A DNA stretch of 64,000 bases. Origin: Carettochelys insculpta (taxonomy: Eukaryota > Chordata > Testudines > Carettochelyidae). The DNA lies in the NCBI RefSeq assembly GCF_033958435.1, contig NC_134144.1:10038010-10102009 (forward strand), given 5' to 3'. A program made the position numbers and the translations under genes. This document shows positions 12,313 to 23,575 of this stretch, in pieces. Below the pieces are notes generated by a model. That model had not been told where the DNA came from, ran no database searches, and saw only the letters and a program-made list of their open reading frames with translations. How positions within the stretch are numbered: the stretch's first letter is position 1; each line of letters opens with the position of its first letter.

Positions 12313-12629
12313 CAGTGTTTCTTAAACTATGTTCCTCAGAACATTAGTGTTCCGTGAACAGCTCGCAGGTGTGCCCTAAGCGTTTGGAAAAATACAGTGA
12401 AGGTCTATATTTTCTGTAATTAAAACCAGATGTATGTTACTTCTTCATTGTTTTGATACCTGATTAAATTACTTCACTTCGTTTTTTCTGTATAGGTTGC
12501 TGTTTGTTTTTTGTTTTTTTCCTTTTTGGTCTGACAATTTTTTTGGAAGAAAATTTTCATAGGCGTTCTCCATAAAAAAAACATTATTGTTTGGTGTTCC
12601 ATGCTCTCAAAAAGTTGAAGGAACATTGT
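12313..12629. mobile_element. Non-autonomous hAT element
   Basis: Begins cagtgtttcttaaact with ttcctcagaac and gtgttccgtga close by, and ends ttggtgttcc ... aaaaagttgaaggaacattg. The termini are roughly inverted and of the CAGTGTTTC hAT class. The interior is T-rich, with no transposase reading frame. Confidence 0.55.
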
Positions 12630-12746
12630 ACTAGGCAACCATCTCAATGGACTTTGATTATCAACCGAGTTGTTCATTTAGAAGCCAAATTCCCCTCTGT
12701 CCTATAAAAGCATATTTTTGCCATTCAGAGGCCATCAGAGAGAGGA

Positions 12747-12872
12747 CACATAAGAACGGCCACGCAGGGTTAGACCAAAGGTCCATCTAGTCCTGTATCC
12801 GGTCTTCCGACAGAGGCCAATGCCTGATTTCCCAGAGGCATTTCACCTGTATCCTGTCCAACCATGTTTCAA
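12747..12872 (-). mobile_element. CR1 LINE fragment (second subfamily)
   Basis: The phrases acataagaacggcc, ggttagaccaaaggtcc and ccatctagtcctgtatcc are the inverted end of the CR1 subfamily whose + copy lies at 35052-35356. Confidence 0.8.
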
Positions 12873-13981
12873 AATCAGCCCAGCTTGAGAGTGAATCGAA
12901 GCTGCACTCTGGTGGCTCTTCGAAACATGAATCCGGCAGTAAATCCCATGCTCAATATCACACCAGCTATCACTGCAAATGACAGCCATAGATACATTTG
13001 CTGCCAGGGCATCCAAGGAGTCAGCGGGAACAGAGACAAAGGTGCCTTCGTACCTTGCAAGCAGGTCAGTAGGATGGGAGCTGGGCCTCTGACTCCCTTC
13101 AGTCTTTCTGACAGCCCCACTGTGTTTCTCCGGCTCAGGGCCAAAGGCAGAGGCCGTACTTGGTGAGACAAGCAATTCAGAGCCATAACACTGCATTGTG
13201 GAGGAGGGAGGTGATGAGGGAAAGTGATTAGTTTAACACCACAAGTAAGCCCAGCAGCCAGAGACCTGCCTCCCCCAGAGCATTGGGGTGTAGAGGAAAG
13301 GCAGGGAAACTATTCACCATGTGTAGCAATGGGCATGCAAGGGGTAAAGGCACTTTGTTTCTGTCGCCAAACCCCAGCTCTGAGCAGGCGGGACTGTGCT
13401 ATGAGGAGCGGGCTGTCTGACAAGAGTTAATGGCTTTGTCTCTGATGCTGATTAGATAGAGGCCACGCCTTGGTGGAGGGACCAGAGTTGGGGTTGAGTT
13501 CTCCCCTTTTGCCCCTGTTATATTGTTTCTTTTTCTTCGGTTATTTTCTCTCCCTCTGCGGGGACATGGGCTCCGTGGGCTGGTTTTGGATTTCAGAGGC
13601 AGAAGGCAAGATGTGACCAGCTGGTGTCTTGAACTGACACAGGTGCAAAGACAGCGGGGAGCGGGCGAGCCAAGGATAATTACGGGTTTCTGAAGCATCA
13701 GGCCTTGCCTGAAAAGGGCTCGCTGAGAAACTGCTCTTTATGGAAAATTAATGGTGAAGCTGAAAAACTGTCAGGATGGCTATTGTTGTCATGGGGGGGG
13801 ATGGAGGGGGGGTAGGCCTGCCTTAAAGGGACAGTGCCTCCCTGTTCCTTCAGTGGGAAGTGAGGAGAGAGGACACCGCCTTTCTAATGTCAGCACAATT
13901 GAAATTTCCTGTGACTGTCACCAGATTTAATGGCCTGTGTCTCTGTCTGGGGCTCTTGGCTGTAACCTAAGATTATGCTCC

Positions 13982-14010
13982 ATCTCTCTCTCTCTTTCTC
14001 TCACTCTCTC
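13982..14010. repeat. (TC)n tract
   Basis: Pyrimidine tract of alternating T and C with two interruptions. Confidence 0.7.
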
Positions 14011-14617
14011 GGGAGCTTTTTGTTTATTAACCCCCAAATCTGTTGCTCTCCCAAAGGACAGTGGGTAGCTGGAAGAGAAAGAGAAAAGGAAACAAGCAGC
14101 AAAAGAGCTGGCAAACTTGTTTACTTTTTCTAAAGGGAGGATATTTTAAAGCACCTGCTCCTTCAGAGCCAGTGGGAATGGGGTGCCTGTCTCCCATATG
14201 TGCCTTTTGAAATCCTACCTGTCTGTCATGCTCCCCCTGGAGAGACTTGGTATCCCAAGTTGGATCCACTTTCTGAAGGGTGCCCTGCCTTCTTATTAGC
14301 TAGCAAACACGCACATAGAGCAGGGCCAGCAGCTTTTGTGAGCCACTGCTGCAGATGCTGCCACGTGTTGCCGGGTGCCCCGATTTCAGTAGGCTGAGAG
14401 AAGCGGCCGAGTAGGACTGCGAACGCCAGGCTGGTAAAACTGTGACCGGTGCCCACACTAGCAATAGCCAGCCGCTGTGTAACTGGCTCAGGAAGTGGTT
14501 GTTCGTCGTTCAGGGGATCGGCACAGTGCTCCTTCACTGGTCACGTGCATTTCTGCTTCTGCTCGGATGGTTTGTCAGGGATGGGGGAAGGGAAGGGGAG
14601 GTGAATGTTGACGGAGA

Positions 14618-14630
14618 GGGACTTTCCCGC
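14618..14630 (+). promoter_or_regulatory. Overlapping NF-kappaB and E2F consensus sites
   Basis: GGGACTTTCC (14618-14627) is a perfect kappaB consensus. TTTCCCGC (14623-14630) matches E2F. A single motif pair in intron 1 may be chance; no functional evidence. Confidence 0.25.
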
Positions 14631-14890
14631 AAAAGAAATTCTCGGCGCTCATTTAAAGGGGGAAGGCCAAAGCGAAAAGCTTCTCTGACAATCACATGCA
14701 GCCAGTGAAGTGAGGCAGTGGTAACCTGTGATGCAGTTCCAACTTGCCCGAGTAGCTAATGCTGACTCCAGGAGGTTCACACTTCCTCTTCTGTGCAGCA
14801 TGCAGGGAAACCACAGAGGACGAAATGGGCGGAGGGTTGGGGGCTGATTTGCATTGTGCAGCAGGAAGTTGGGAACCCTTCTAAAGAGAC

Positions 14891-15124
14891 TAGGTACATC
14901 TAGACTATATGGAAGAGTGACCTATCTGGGGTTAGCCGTCAACACCTGTACTCCTCAGCATTGCGAGGAGTATGGGAGGTCAACAGATTTTCTCCCGTCG
15001 ACCTCCCTGTGTGAGGACAGCCAGGTAAGTCGATTGCAGATAACTCGATTCTAGCTGCACAGTTGCCATAGCTAGGATTGCGTATCTACAATTGACTTCA
15101 ATGTCTAGTGTGGACCTGCCCTAA
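14891..15124 (+). mobile_element. Harbinger-like MITE, copy 2 (internally deleted)
   Basis: Shares tatctggggttagc, ctgtactcctca, tcgacctcc and agctaggattgcgtatct with the family and ends gtctagtgtggacc. The segment carrying the tcgatcttc block is missing. Flanks are TAG and TAA. Confidence 0.65.
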
Positions 15125-15479
15125 AGTGGGAGGAAGGGACAGAGAAGCGGTTTCTCTTGCCTCCTGAAACAGGAGTGTCAGAGGAGGAACATGTCAGAGG
15201 GATCCTGATGGGAGTCTCAGGTTCTTAGCACCTGTCTTGCACCAGTGTCGCTCTCACAACGTTATGGTTGGAGTTTGAAAATGATCAAGGTGGGAGGAAG
15301 CCTGCAGAGCTGGACACTGTGCTTGAAATACTAACTGAAGAATGAAGGAGAGGTGATCAACTGGTTGCATCTCTTCAGTTCCTTGGGCGATGTGGCTCCT
15401 CCAAGGGCAGATCCCCCAAGGGCATGCCAGGAGCTACTGTTTCAGTCTCTTCTAGGACAGGCACCCTGAGGTCAGGGCA

Positions 15480-15680
15480 GTAGCCTGGGACTTGGGAAAT
15501 TTAGGCTCAGTTTCCTGCGGCACCTCCAACCTCCACGTGTGGCCTTGGGCAAGTCATTTGGAGGCTCTGTCTCAGTTGCATATGGGATAAATAGGGAAAA
15601 TAGTGCTTCCCTAAAAGGGGATAATTGTGAGGAAAAACACATTGCAGATTGTGAGGCACTTCTGTCCTTGTGTAATGCAG
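15480..15680 (+). repeat. MIR-like ancient SINE
   Basis: The phrases ggccttgggcaagtcattt, ctctgtctcag and ggataattgtgaggaa follow the order of the MIR core and 3' part. The copy is diverged. Confidence 0.45.
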
Positions 15681-15806
15681 GCCAAGCGAGCAGGTAGGTA
15701 GACATGTAGAAATATTTTTACAGGGAATTAGCCCCCTGGACAGGGAAAGATGGAAGGAAATAGCGAGAGAGGCGTCAGACACCAATGGGCGCTGAGCCCA
15801 TGGTTA

Positions 15807-15825
15807 TTGATGATGATGATGATGA
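15807..15825. repeat. (GAT)n tract
   Basis: Short run of GAT trinucleotides. Confidence 0.7.
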
Positions 15826-16775
15826 ATTAGCCCCAGTTTCAACATCGAGATGAAGATAGCCTTTGCATGGGCATAATGATGCGCATGAGTACATAAAATT
15901 ACTTGTGGGACTGCAATTGCAATAGTTGCCTGGATGGGTGCTGATTCCCACAGACAAGGCCCAAGTGAGCTTTCTGAATAACTGCATTGTCCTCTTCTGT
16001 TGCTGGGCTTCTGACCATCCAACCTGGTGCCACCAAGTCAGTAGAAGCTGAGTCCTATCTGTGACTATAACGTGTGCTCTTTTTGGAGCATCCTCTGGGA
16101 CCAGACATTTTCTCGGGTCCACAATGTGGTTTGGGGCCATGGTGTGCTCTACTCAAGTTTCACATGTGATTAGCTAGGCCTGTCTGCAATTAGCAATGAA
16201 ACACTTTGCAATATAGCTATTTGAACAGGGACTGGAGTCAGCATCCCGGTGAGAGTACAGCACTTGAGCCAGGTTCTTAGGTCACATAGATCAGTGCATA
16301 TCCGTTGACTGCAGCGGCATTACACCGATCGGGGTCAGCTGAGGAGCTGGCTCAGCATTTCTATTTGTAAATTCAGTGACTGTGTCTATGCTAGGCCTAA
16401 TTACAAACCAGTTCCCATCAGGGCTATTGGTGCGAACCTGACGGAGGGCAAGGCCCTGGCGGCTGGCCTCTGATTTATCATCATTCTTATCTAGACTTTA
16501 AGGCGAGTTCAGCTTAATGGGGATGTTGACCAGAAATGTGTCCAGCTATAAGAGCCTCATTAGGGCTAGAAAGTCCTGTCGGTGCCAAAACCTGTTGTTA
16601 TATTTTGTTGTTAAGTTGCCTGATACAGGCAGGGCCGTAAAGAGATTCCCTTTGGAAGATGTTATTTTCAACCATTAGGTTTTAAATTGTTTAGCATCAG
16701 CGGGTCCTGATTCACAAATAATAAGATTGTTTTCTAATGATGGCTTCTTTCCCTCCCTTCCCATCCCTCCTGCAG

Positions 16776-17394
16776 ACATGCCTTGAGTTGGAACGTTATC
16801 TTCAGACAGAGCCAAGGAAGATCTCAGAGAACTTTGGCGAGGAGTGGGACTGTTTTCTTCACACCTCCTCTCCTCCAGGCTCAGAGGACAGCCTCCGACG
16901 GCTGGACCCCATCCTCTTGCCATTGGAGACCAATACGTGTGACAAAAGCACCAACATGGACCTTATCCTCTCACGGGACAAGCTGCTCTCTGAGACATGC
17001 CTCAGTTTGCAGCCCACCGGCTCTTCCACAGAGGGTTACGCCGCTGTCAACCAGGCCCAACTCAACGCAGTGACCTCACTAACGCCCCCTTCTTCTCCTG
17101 AGCTCAGCCGCCATCTGGTCAAAACCCCACAAACTCTCTCTGCCATGGATGGCACGGTGACATTGAAACTGGTGGCCAAGAAGGCCTCACTCAGCTCAGT
17201 CAAGGTGGGCGTGGCGGCGGCTGTGGCAGCAGGAGGCATGACACGGAGCGAGGCGAATGACAGTGAGCAAGGAGGGTCTGGGGCCGAGGCATCCCCTGAA
17301 AACAAGAAGAGGGTTCATCGCTGTCAGTTTAACGGGTGCCGGAAGGTTTACACAAAGAGCTCCCACCTAAAGGCTCATCAGAGGACTCACACAG
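16776..17394 (+). CDS. KLF7: KLF7 coding exon 2 (regulatory region and zinc finger 1)
   Basis: Reads in phase 0 from Thr-Cys-Leu-Glu-Leu (ACA TGC CTT GAG TTG) for 206 codons plus one base. The acceptor has a clean C/T tract before tgcag; the donor is ACAG|gtactg. The first 60 residues are acidic (LELERYLQTEP, DCFLH), matching the activation region of the KLF6/7 group. Residues near 70-80 hold LSRDKLLSETCLSLQP and 95-115 hold AQLNAVTSLTPPSSPELSRH, the group's conserved Ser/Pro block. Residues 150-160 are Ala/Gly/Val-rich. A basic ENKKRVHR stretch, probably part of a nuclear localisation signal, precedes finger 1 (C183, C188, H201, H205; C-x4-C-x12-H-x3-H) with KSSHLKA contacts. The 60-residue stretch after the first block differs more from tetrapod KLF7 than I expect, so a paralogue is possible. 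The fingers and spacing show it is intact. Confidence 0.95.
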
Positions 17395-17836
17395 GTACTG
17401 CCATAAGATTCTCCTGCCACCTTGCCATTACGGTCTCCTTTCATTTCTCTTTTTTAACAGGCTTCTTCTCTTCCCAAAAGCCAAAGCCTCCAGCTATGAA
17501 ATGGGGGCTGAGGTGGAAAAATGTTGTGGGTTTGCCTCTGTCTCTGAAGGGAAGGTGAAATCCATAGTCTATTTCTTGTCTTACATGTTGCAGGGATTGG
17601 CTTACCAGGTTTTGCAACCGAAGCAAGGCAAGTTGCCCAGGGAACAGGGCACCCAATTTCCATTCAAATGGTTGTTACTGAAATATGGGATTTCTGCTCC
17701 CACCGATGGTCATTTAAAATTTTAATTTTGGTCAAATCTTATTTGGTTGAAATGGAAAATACTGGAGGTAACTTTAAAAAAAATCAAAAGATTGTATTTA
17801 AATTTGAAATATATATGGGGGTGGCTGTGAATATTA

Positions 17837-18127
17837 GGGTATGTGTATGCTACTGGGAAGATCAGCCCAGTCAGGACAGCCGGTCAAGGTCGATCTTCCA
17901 CTGTTTGATTTTGCATGCCTGGTAGAGACACAAAATCAAAATATCTGGGGTCAACAATCAACCCTGTACTCCTTGATAACACAAGTAGTAAGGAAGGTCA
18001 ATTTTAGAGTTTCTCCCTTCAACCTCCTCTGCGCAGACGACCAGGTAAAATCGATTGCAGATAAGTTGATTCTAGCTAAGCAATTGCATAGCTGCAATCG
18101 ACTTACCTCCCTCGTGTAGACCAAGCC
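17837..18127 (+). mobile_element. Harbinger-like MITE, copy 3
   Basis: A full-length copy with perfect TTA target duplications (17834-17836 and 18128-18130). The left end is gggtatgtgtatgc and the right end gtgtagaccaagcc. The core landmarks are tcgatcttcc, tctggggtcaac and ctgtactcc. TTA is the target of PIF/Harbinger elements. Confidence 0.75.
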
Positions 18128-18484
18128 TTAGAAATAAAACTAGCTGGATACACCTCGAATTCTGGCTCCATTTGGCCACGACAGCAGTGATTCTCTCTTA
18201 GCTTTGTGTGTGGGTATGGAGAAAGGAGGATAGGAAATTAGGCTGCATGGACCTTGCAGGTTGTTGTTTGGGATAATATTTAATAATATTATGTGTGAGT
18301 TTCACTCACTAAGATACTTCCAGCTACTTCACTCCCTAAGCACTGGCTTAGATTTGGCAGTTTGAAACCCCCTATCCCCTGTCATTCTTTTATAGTCCCG
18401 AATAGCTTTTTGGTTGGAGTGTTCATTGACAATAATAGCTATGAAACTGACTAGAGCCACTGCTTTGTTCTAAGTGTCGTGTGT

Positions 18485-18522
18485 GATAGGAGATGATAAA
18501 TTTCCATTAGCGCTATCTTATC
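18485..18522. promoter_or_regulatory. Cluster of four GATA motifs
   Basis: GATA at 18485 and 18495 and its complement TATC at 18514 and 18519 lie within 38 bp of repeat-free intron, two facing two. This is a candidate enhancer site with no other support. Confidence 0.3.
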
Positions 18523-19454
18523 ATACAATTATTCTGGGTTTCCCTAGGGTTTGCTGTAATCACTTTCTTCAATTTTATGTTAAAATGTGTGGTCTCTTAC
18601 TCTAACAGCATTTCAGTGATGACCTTATCATTCAAGCAGATTCGTAGACAATAGGTTGATCCTGCAACGTGAAAACAGCACATTGGACCAGTGCAGTAGA
18701 TCTTACAAATCTGCAGGTTGTTAAGAAAGATGCATCTACCTTGATCCCAGATGCATTTAAGAAGTTACATGGCATAAAACATAAACTGTAATGTAAAAAT
18801 GGAATTGTGTTTTGTCATTAGAGAATTCTGAATACTCGCAGCCATGGGACTCATCTTGCCAAAAGTGGCCGCCCTTGTGACCCAGCCAATGAGGGTGTAG
18901 CTCCATCATTTTGCATTGAAGCAGGATAAATGTGTTACTGTCTTTGGTGTGAGGCTCCATTTTGAAGATAACTTTGCAGTAAGACAGATGCCGCTGCCAC
19001 CACTGTCAGACTACACGTTTCGGTCAAAACGCCGAAACGGGAGAGAGTGCCTCCACCAGAACTACAAATGCTGAGCATGTGTGTTTCATATTGGAAACCC
19101 TGATCTCGCTGGAGCTTCTGGTCAAAAGCCAGAAGTGCCATACTGTCTGGATCCACTTCAGATGTCACACGAGGTGGCAGAGAATGACACGTTGCACAAG
19201 AAAGGCTGATTTTATGATAATATTTATTATCAAGACTTGGGGAGCGGTGGAGAAGCTCGCAAAACTTCTGATTCTGCTGTTCAGAGTTAAAATCTTGCAT
19301 GATCAGCCCACCATGTTTTTGAACTCCAAACGTGTCTTAATGCCATTGGCCCATCTGCATATTCAATGTTTTATAGTTTATAGGTGGTAAGAAGTGTTTT
19401 GCACCATGGTCCTGTAGAATCTGTACACTACAAAACTGTAGAGTCTTATTTTTG

Positions 19455-19762
19455 TGTAGAAAAATTGTTCTCCGTGGTCTCTGAGGATAGGACAAGGTGC
19501 AATGGGCTTAAATTGTACCAAGGAAGTTTTAGGTTAGACATTAGGAAAAACATCCTAACTGTCAGGGTGGTTAAAACTGGAATAAATTGCCTAGGGAGGT
19601 TGTGGAATCTCCATCACTGGGGATATTTAAGAGCAGGTTAGACAGACACGTATCAAGGATAGTCTGGACAGTGTTTGGTTCTGCCATGAGGGCAGGGGAC
19701 TGGACTCAGTGACCTCTTGATGTCCCTTCCAGTTCTAGTGTTTGATGATTCTTTGATTCTGA
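19455..19762 (+). mobile_element. CR1 LINE 3' fragment
   Basis: Phrases gttagacattaggaaaaac, ctagggaggttgtggaatc and gacctcttgatgtcccttcc are the last part of CR1 ORF2 and its 3' UTR, ending in the short gattctttgattct tail typical of CR1. Confidence 0.85.
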
Positions 19763-21534
19763 TACCTTGGAATAGAGGTCCTAGCTCACAAACAATCCTG
19801 TTGGCTTCAGTGGGTCTACACATGGATTAACGTGCTAGTCAGGGAAAGTAAAGGTATCAGAATAAGACCACCGATTATTTCTTGGCTTTTGGAAAAACTA
19901 ATGACAGAGGCAGTTCTGAAAGCATGAAGAAGTCCCAGCTATGGAACTTTCTCCTCCAATGTCCTTTCTCAACTACAGATACATCCCTAGTGGTGAACAG
20001 AGATACATCATAGCTGTCTCTTGGAGCAATTTTAAAACACAGTTCTGTTGTGCCAAGCAAACAGGATCCCCCACTTCATTTTAAGAGCTGCTTAAAAGCC
20101 TTGGGCATGATTTGACCTTTGGTGTATCGTAACAGGATCTCCTTCCACCACTGCATGTGATCAGGAGCTTAGATCTGATCACTCTGAATAGCAACGCTAG
20201 TGGTTCTAATACAAGGAGAGATTCAAATTACCTCCAAAACACAGACAGGGAAATTCTGGGCTATGTATTTGTAAATGGCTCAGGCTGTCGCCTCTCAGCT
20301 CCCAAACGCAAGACTATACATGAGGAGCACTCATCTCAGTTGGTGCTTGGTTTCACATAGAGCCTGCTTGGAACCCTCGTGAGAATAATGTAGCCATTTG
20401 GCTCAGTCAGTAGTTCAAGCGGGGGCTCTGAGATGATTGCAAGATATTTTACGTTGGCTGGTAGCTTGCTCATGTGTAATAGAAGAGCCCATTGCCAATG
20501 GCTCTGCGCAGAAAGCGCAGGATGGCCATTACAAAGAGCTTTCACTGTGGGGCTCAGGCCGAGTGATGGAGCAGGAGAAGACAATGTATCAGATCAGACC
20601 AATGCACTTTTTTCCATGAAAATTAAAGCCATGTTGTTGGGAGGAAGGCTTACATTCCTTTGTGCTCAGATGCAAGGCTGACCGGACACTTGGCTGTCTC
20701 TCTTTAGAGTGTCATGATACAAACTGAGCTGAGCATGCTCCAGAATGACAGCAAAATGCTAGATCTGATTTTTTTCTTTTATAATCTGTTTGTACCAGCA
20801 GTAATGATTAGAGAATTGTTCAGAATTGGGGCAAAGTGCAATGCAAACTTCTATTCTGCTGCTCCATCTGTAAGAGATCTGGGAGTTTATTATAGGGTTT
20901 GCTTGATGCAACATTTTCACAATGAAACCATCAGCCTTCGAAGAGTTATGAATGCCTGTATCCATATGGGAGAGAATTTAATTTGGAAGGGACAGAACAA
21001 TCTGAACAAAACTGAAGGAACTGGGGACTATGGAGTAAATAGGGAAATGAAAACAGAGGTTGTGCAGACTGAAAAGGGGGAAGCCAAGCAATGGGTGGGA
21101 AAACATAAGTGACAGAGAACTTTGAATGGCAGGAAAACGTGAGCTGTGGTCAAGGAAAGCCAAGCAGCTAATGCGGAAGCCAGGTGTGGAATCTACATGG
21201 AATAAATGGAGTCGGGCTGGCTGCAGATACTATCCAGCCTAAAGAAATTCACTCATGCTCAAATCACCAGCAATCATTGGCCCAAGAAACGATAGTTTGT
21301 CTCTTCAGGAGACCCAGAGATTTTTAGCTCAGCCTTAAGAAAAAAGCCAGTGGGACAGAGCTATGTTTTCTGTTGGGCCTTGGCGCATTAGACTTCATTG
21401 TACTAATGTGGGCTGAAGGAGGGAATATAATGATGGGATGACGACTTTCTGGCCAAAATTAACCACCAAAGATGGACTTGCATGGTAGGCCTTTAAATAG
21501 GGGATTATATTCAAGATGACCCTCTGTTAGGGGT

Positions 21535-22000
21535 GTGGATGCTTTAGAGAGGGTCCAGCGGAGGGAAGTGAAAATGATTACGGGGCTGGAGCACATGAGC
21601 TATGAGGAGCTGCTGAGGGATCTGGGATTATTTAGTTTGCAGAAGAGAAGAGTGAGGGAGGATTTGATAGTATCCTTCAACTACCTGAGTGGAGGCTCTA
21701 AAGAGGATGGAGAGAGGCTGTTCTTAGTAGAGACAGATGGCAGAAAAAGGAGAAATGTTCTCAAGGTGCAGTTGGTGAGGTGTAGGTTGGATATTAGGAA
21801 AAATTATTTCACTAGGAGGGTGATGAAGCACTGGAATAGATTACGTAGAGAGGTGGTGGAATCTCCATCCCTAGAGGTTTTTAAGTCCCGGATTAACAAA
21901 GCCCTGACTGGGATGATGTAGTTAAGGTTGCTCCTGCTTTAGGCAGGGGGCTGGACTTGATGATCTCCTGAGGTATCTTCCAGCCCTAGGATTCTATGAT
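21535..22000 (+). mobile_element. CR1 LINE 3' end with open ORF2 remnant
   Basis: The copy runs through the ORF2 C-terminus and the 3' UTR to aggattctatgat. An open frame of 128 codons (21535-21921) is preserved, with ALERVQRRE, LGLFSLQKRRVREDL, DIRKNYFTRRV and LRREVVESPSLE, the known C-terminal block of CR1 ORF2. The ATG at its start is accidental, because the real ORF2 begins far upstream and is missing. It is better preserved than the other CR1 copies here but cannot encode endonuclease or reverse transcriptase. Confidence 0.9.
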
Positions 22001-22376
22001 AGGTCCTTCTTGGGAACTCATTTGCATGTCTTTGGCGATGTTCTGGAGATTGTGGGATATTTTAATCGGTTTAAAATTAAGCTTTGCTAAAATCTAGCTT
22101 CCCAGTGCTTTATTTCCCTAGGTATCTTAAGGGCTTCAAGCCTGACTCACATTGTCTTCCTATTTTATATTTCACTACATAATGTCTTTGTTATCCAAAG
22201 CACTGGCTCAGAATAACAACTCCAAACAAATCAACCTCTGGGAGTCCTGTGTGAGAACGAATCGTTAGAGTTACATGAGGAAGAAAAAGGAAACATCAGA
22301 TCATTAGAAGCAGCATTAACAATAGGAAGGGCGAAAAGTTTTGAGATGGGACTTAAGATAACACTGGAGAAGAGTA

Positions 22377-22500
22377 TCAGAGAGGTAGCCGAGTTAGTCT
22401 GTATCTTCAAAAACAAGAAGTCCCGTGGCACCTTATAGACTATCAGATACTTTGGAGCATAAGCTTTTGTGAGCAAAAACCTGCTCCGTCAGATGCATGA
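22377..22500 (+). mobile_element. tRNA-derived turtle-type SINE
   Basis: Head tagccgagttagtctgtatc resembles an A-box-bearing tRNA-derived head. The body has gtggcacctta, gactatcagat and gagcataagctttt, and the end is tcagatgcatga. This matches the Pol III SINE common in hidden-necked turtles, as remembered. Confidence 0.75.
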
Positions 22501-22864
22501 GTTGAGGTGGGGGTAGGGTTCAGAGGAGGATTTAAAGTGAAGAAGAGGTTTCTGCGGAATAGGGGATAGAAGAGGAAAAATGTAGGATTTAGAAATGGTG
22601 AGAAAAGAAGGAATAGTGGTAAAAGGAATGGGAGATAAAGGGAAGGAAGAGGAAGTCAGGGAATAACCAGCAAAGTAAAATGATTTGATAGCATTAGACA
22701 GCAAGACCAGTGATAGCATTAGTGTGTGACATTATACCTAAATTGTATTAATGTGATTGTGCAAGTGGGTAGAAACCAGCCAAGTGAAGAGAGAGGGAGA
22801 GAGAGAAAGAGACAACTAGCCAAGCACAGCAAGCTGGAGAAAGGAATTTGGAAGAGCCACATAA

Positions 22865-23575
22865 GCCGTGTCTACATGTGCACGCTACTTCGAAGTAGTG
22901 GCACTAACTTCGAAATAGCGCCCGTCACGGCTACACGCGCCGGGCGCTATTTCGAAGTTAACTTCAACGTTAGGCGGCGAGACGTCGAAGTCGCTAACCC
23001 CATGAGGGGATAGGAATAGCGCCCTACTTCGACGTTCAACGTCGAAGTAGGGACCGTGTAGTCATTGCGCGTCCCGCAACTTCGAAATAGCAGGGTCTGC
23101 CATGGCGACCATCAGCTGAGGGGTTGAGAGACGCTCTCTCTCGAGCCCCTGCGGGGCTCTATGGTCACTGTGGGCAGCAGCCCTTAGCCCAGGGTTTCTG
23201 GCTGCTGCTGCGGCAGCTGGGGATCCATGCTGCAGGCACAGGGTCTGCAACCAGTTGTCGGCTCTGTGTATTTTGTGTTGTTTAGTGCAACTGTGTCTGG
23301 GAGGGGCCCTTTAAGGGAGCGGCTTGCTGTTGAGTCCGCCCTGTGACCCTGTCTGCAGCTGTGCCTGGCACCCTTATTTCAATGTGTGCTACTTTGGCAT
23401 GTAGACGTTCCCTCGCAGCACCTATTTTGATGTGGTGCCGCGCAACGTCGAAGTTGAACATCGACGTTGCCAGCCCTGGAGGAAGTGTAGACGTTATTCA
23501 TCGAAATACCCTATTTCGATGTTGCTACATCAAAATAAGCTATTTCGATGTAGGCTTCACGTGTAGACGTAGCCC
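22865..23575. mobile_element. 711-bp inverted-repeat element with CpG-rich interior
   Basis: The termini are gccgtgtctacatg and, inverted, gggctacgtctacac. Flanks are TAA and TAG, nearly a 3-bp TNA duplication. About 200 bp at each end are packed with ttcgaaatag, tcgacgtt and aacgtcgaag words. The middle (23100-23350) is unrelated GC-rich sequence with a ctgctgctgcggcagctgg hairpin. No long transposase-like frame was recognised. It is probably non-autonomous and larger than its relatives because of the central segment. Confidence 0.6.

Larger units (their letters stand above)
1..16775 (+). other. KLF7: Intron 1 of KLF7 (3' part)
   Basis: This is intron sequence ending in a pyrimidine tract and tgcag at 16771-16775. 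It contains (CA)n, three adjacent short inverted-repeat elements at 2144-3433, Harbinger-like copies at 3875 and 14891, CR1 pieces at 5101, 11470 and 12747, a Tigger-like copy at 9380, small hAT elements at 5191 and 12313, a hairpin element at 11147 and a MIR-like piece at 15480. In 1-1120, 1181-2030, 5610-7685, 7850-9375, 9710-10470, 13200-14890 and 15670-16775 I see no gene or recognised repeat beyond the sites listed separately. The coding first exon of KLF7 was looked for and not found here. Confidence 0.85.

Noticed and set aside
12843..13196. Overlapping frames of 100-117 codons on both strands
   Set aside because: Three mutually overlapping frames without recognisable domains, starting in a CR1 fragment.
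1..16775. First coding exon of KLF7
   Set aside because: Searched for the conserved MDVLASYSIF-type coding sequence by eye and did not find it; it must lie to the left.
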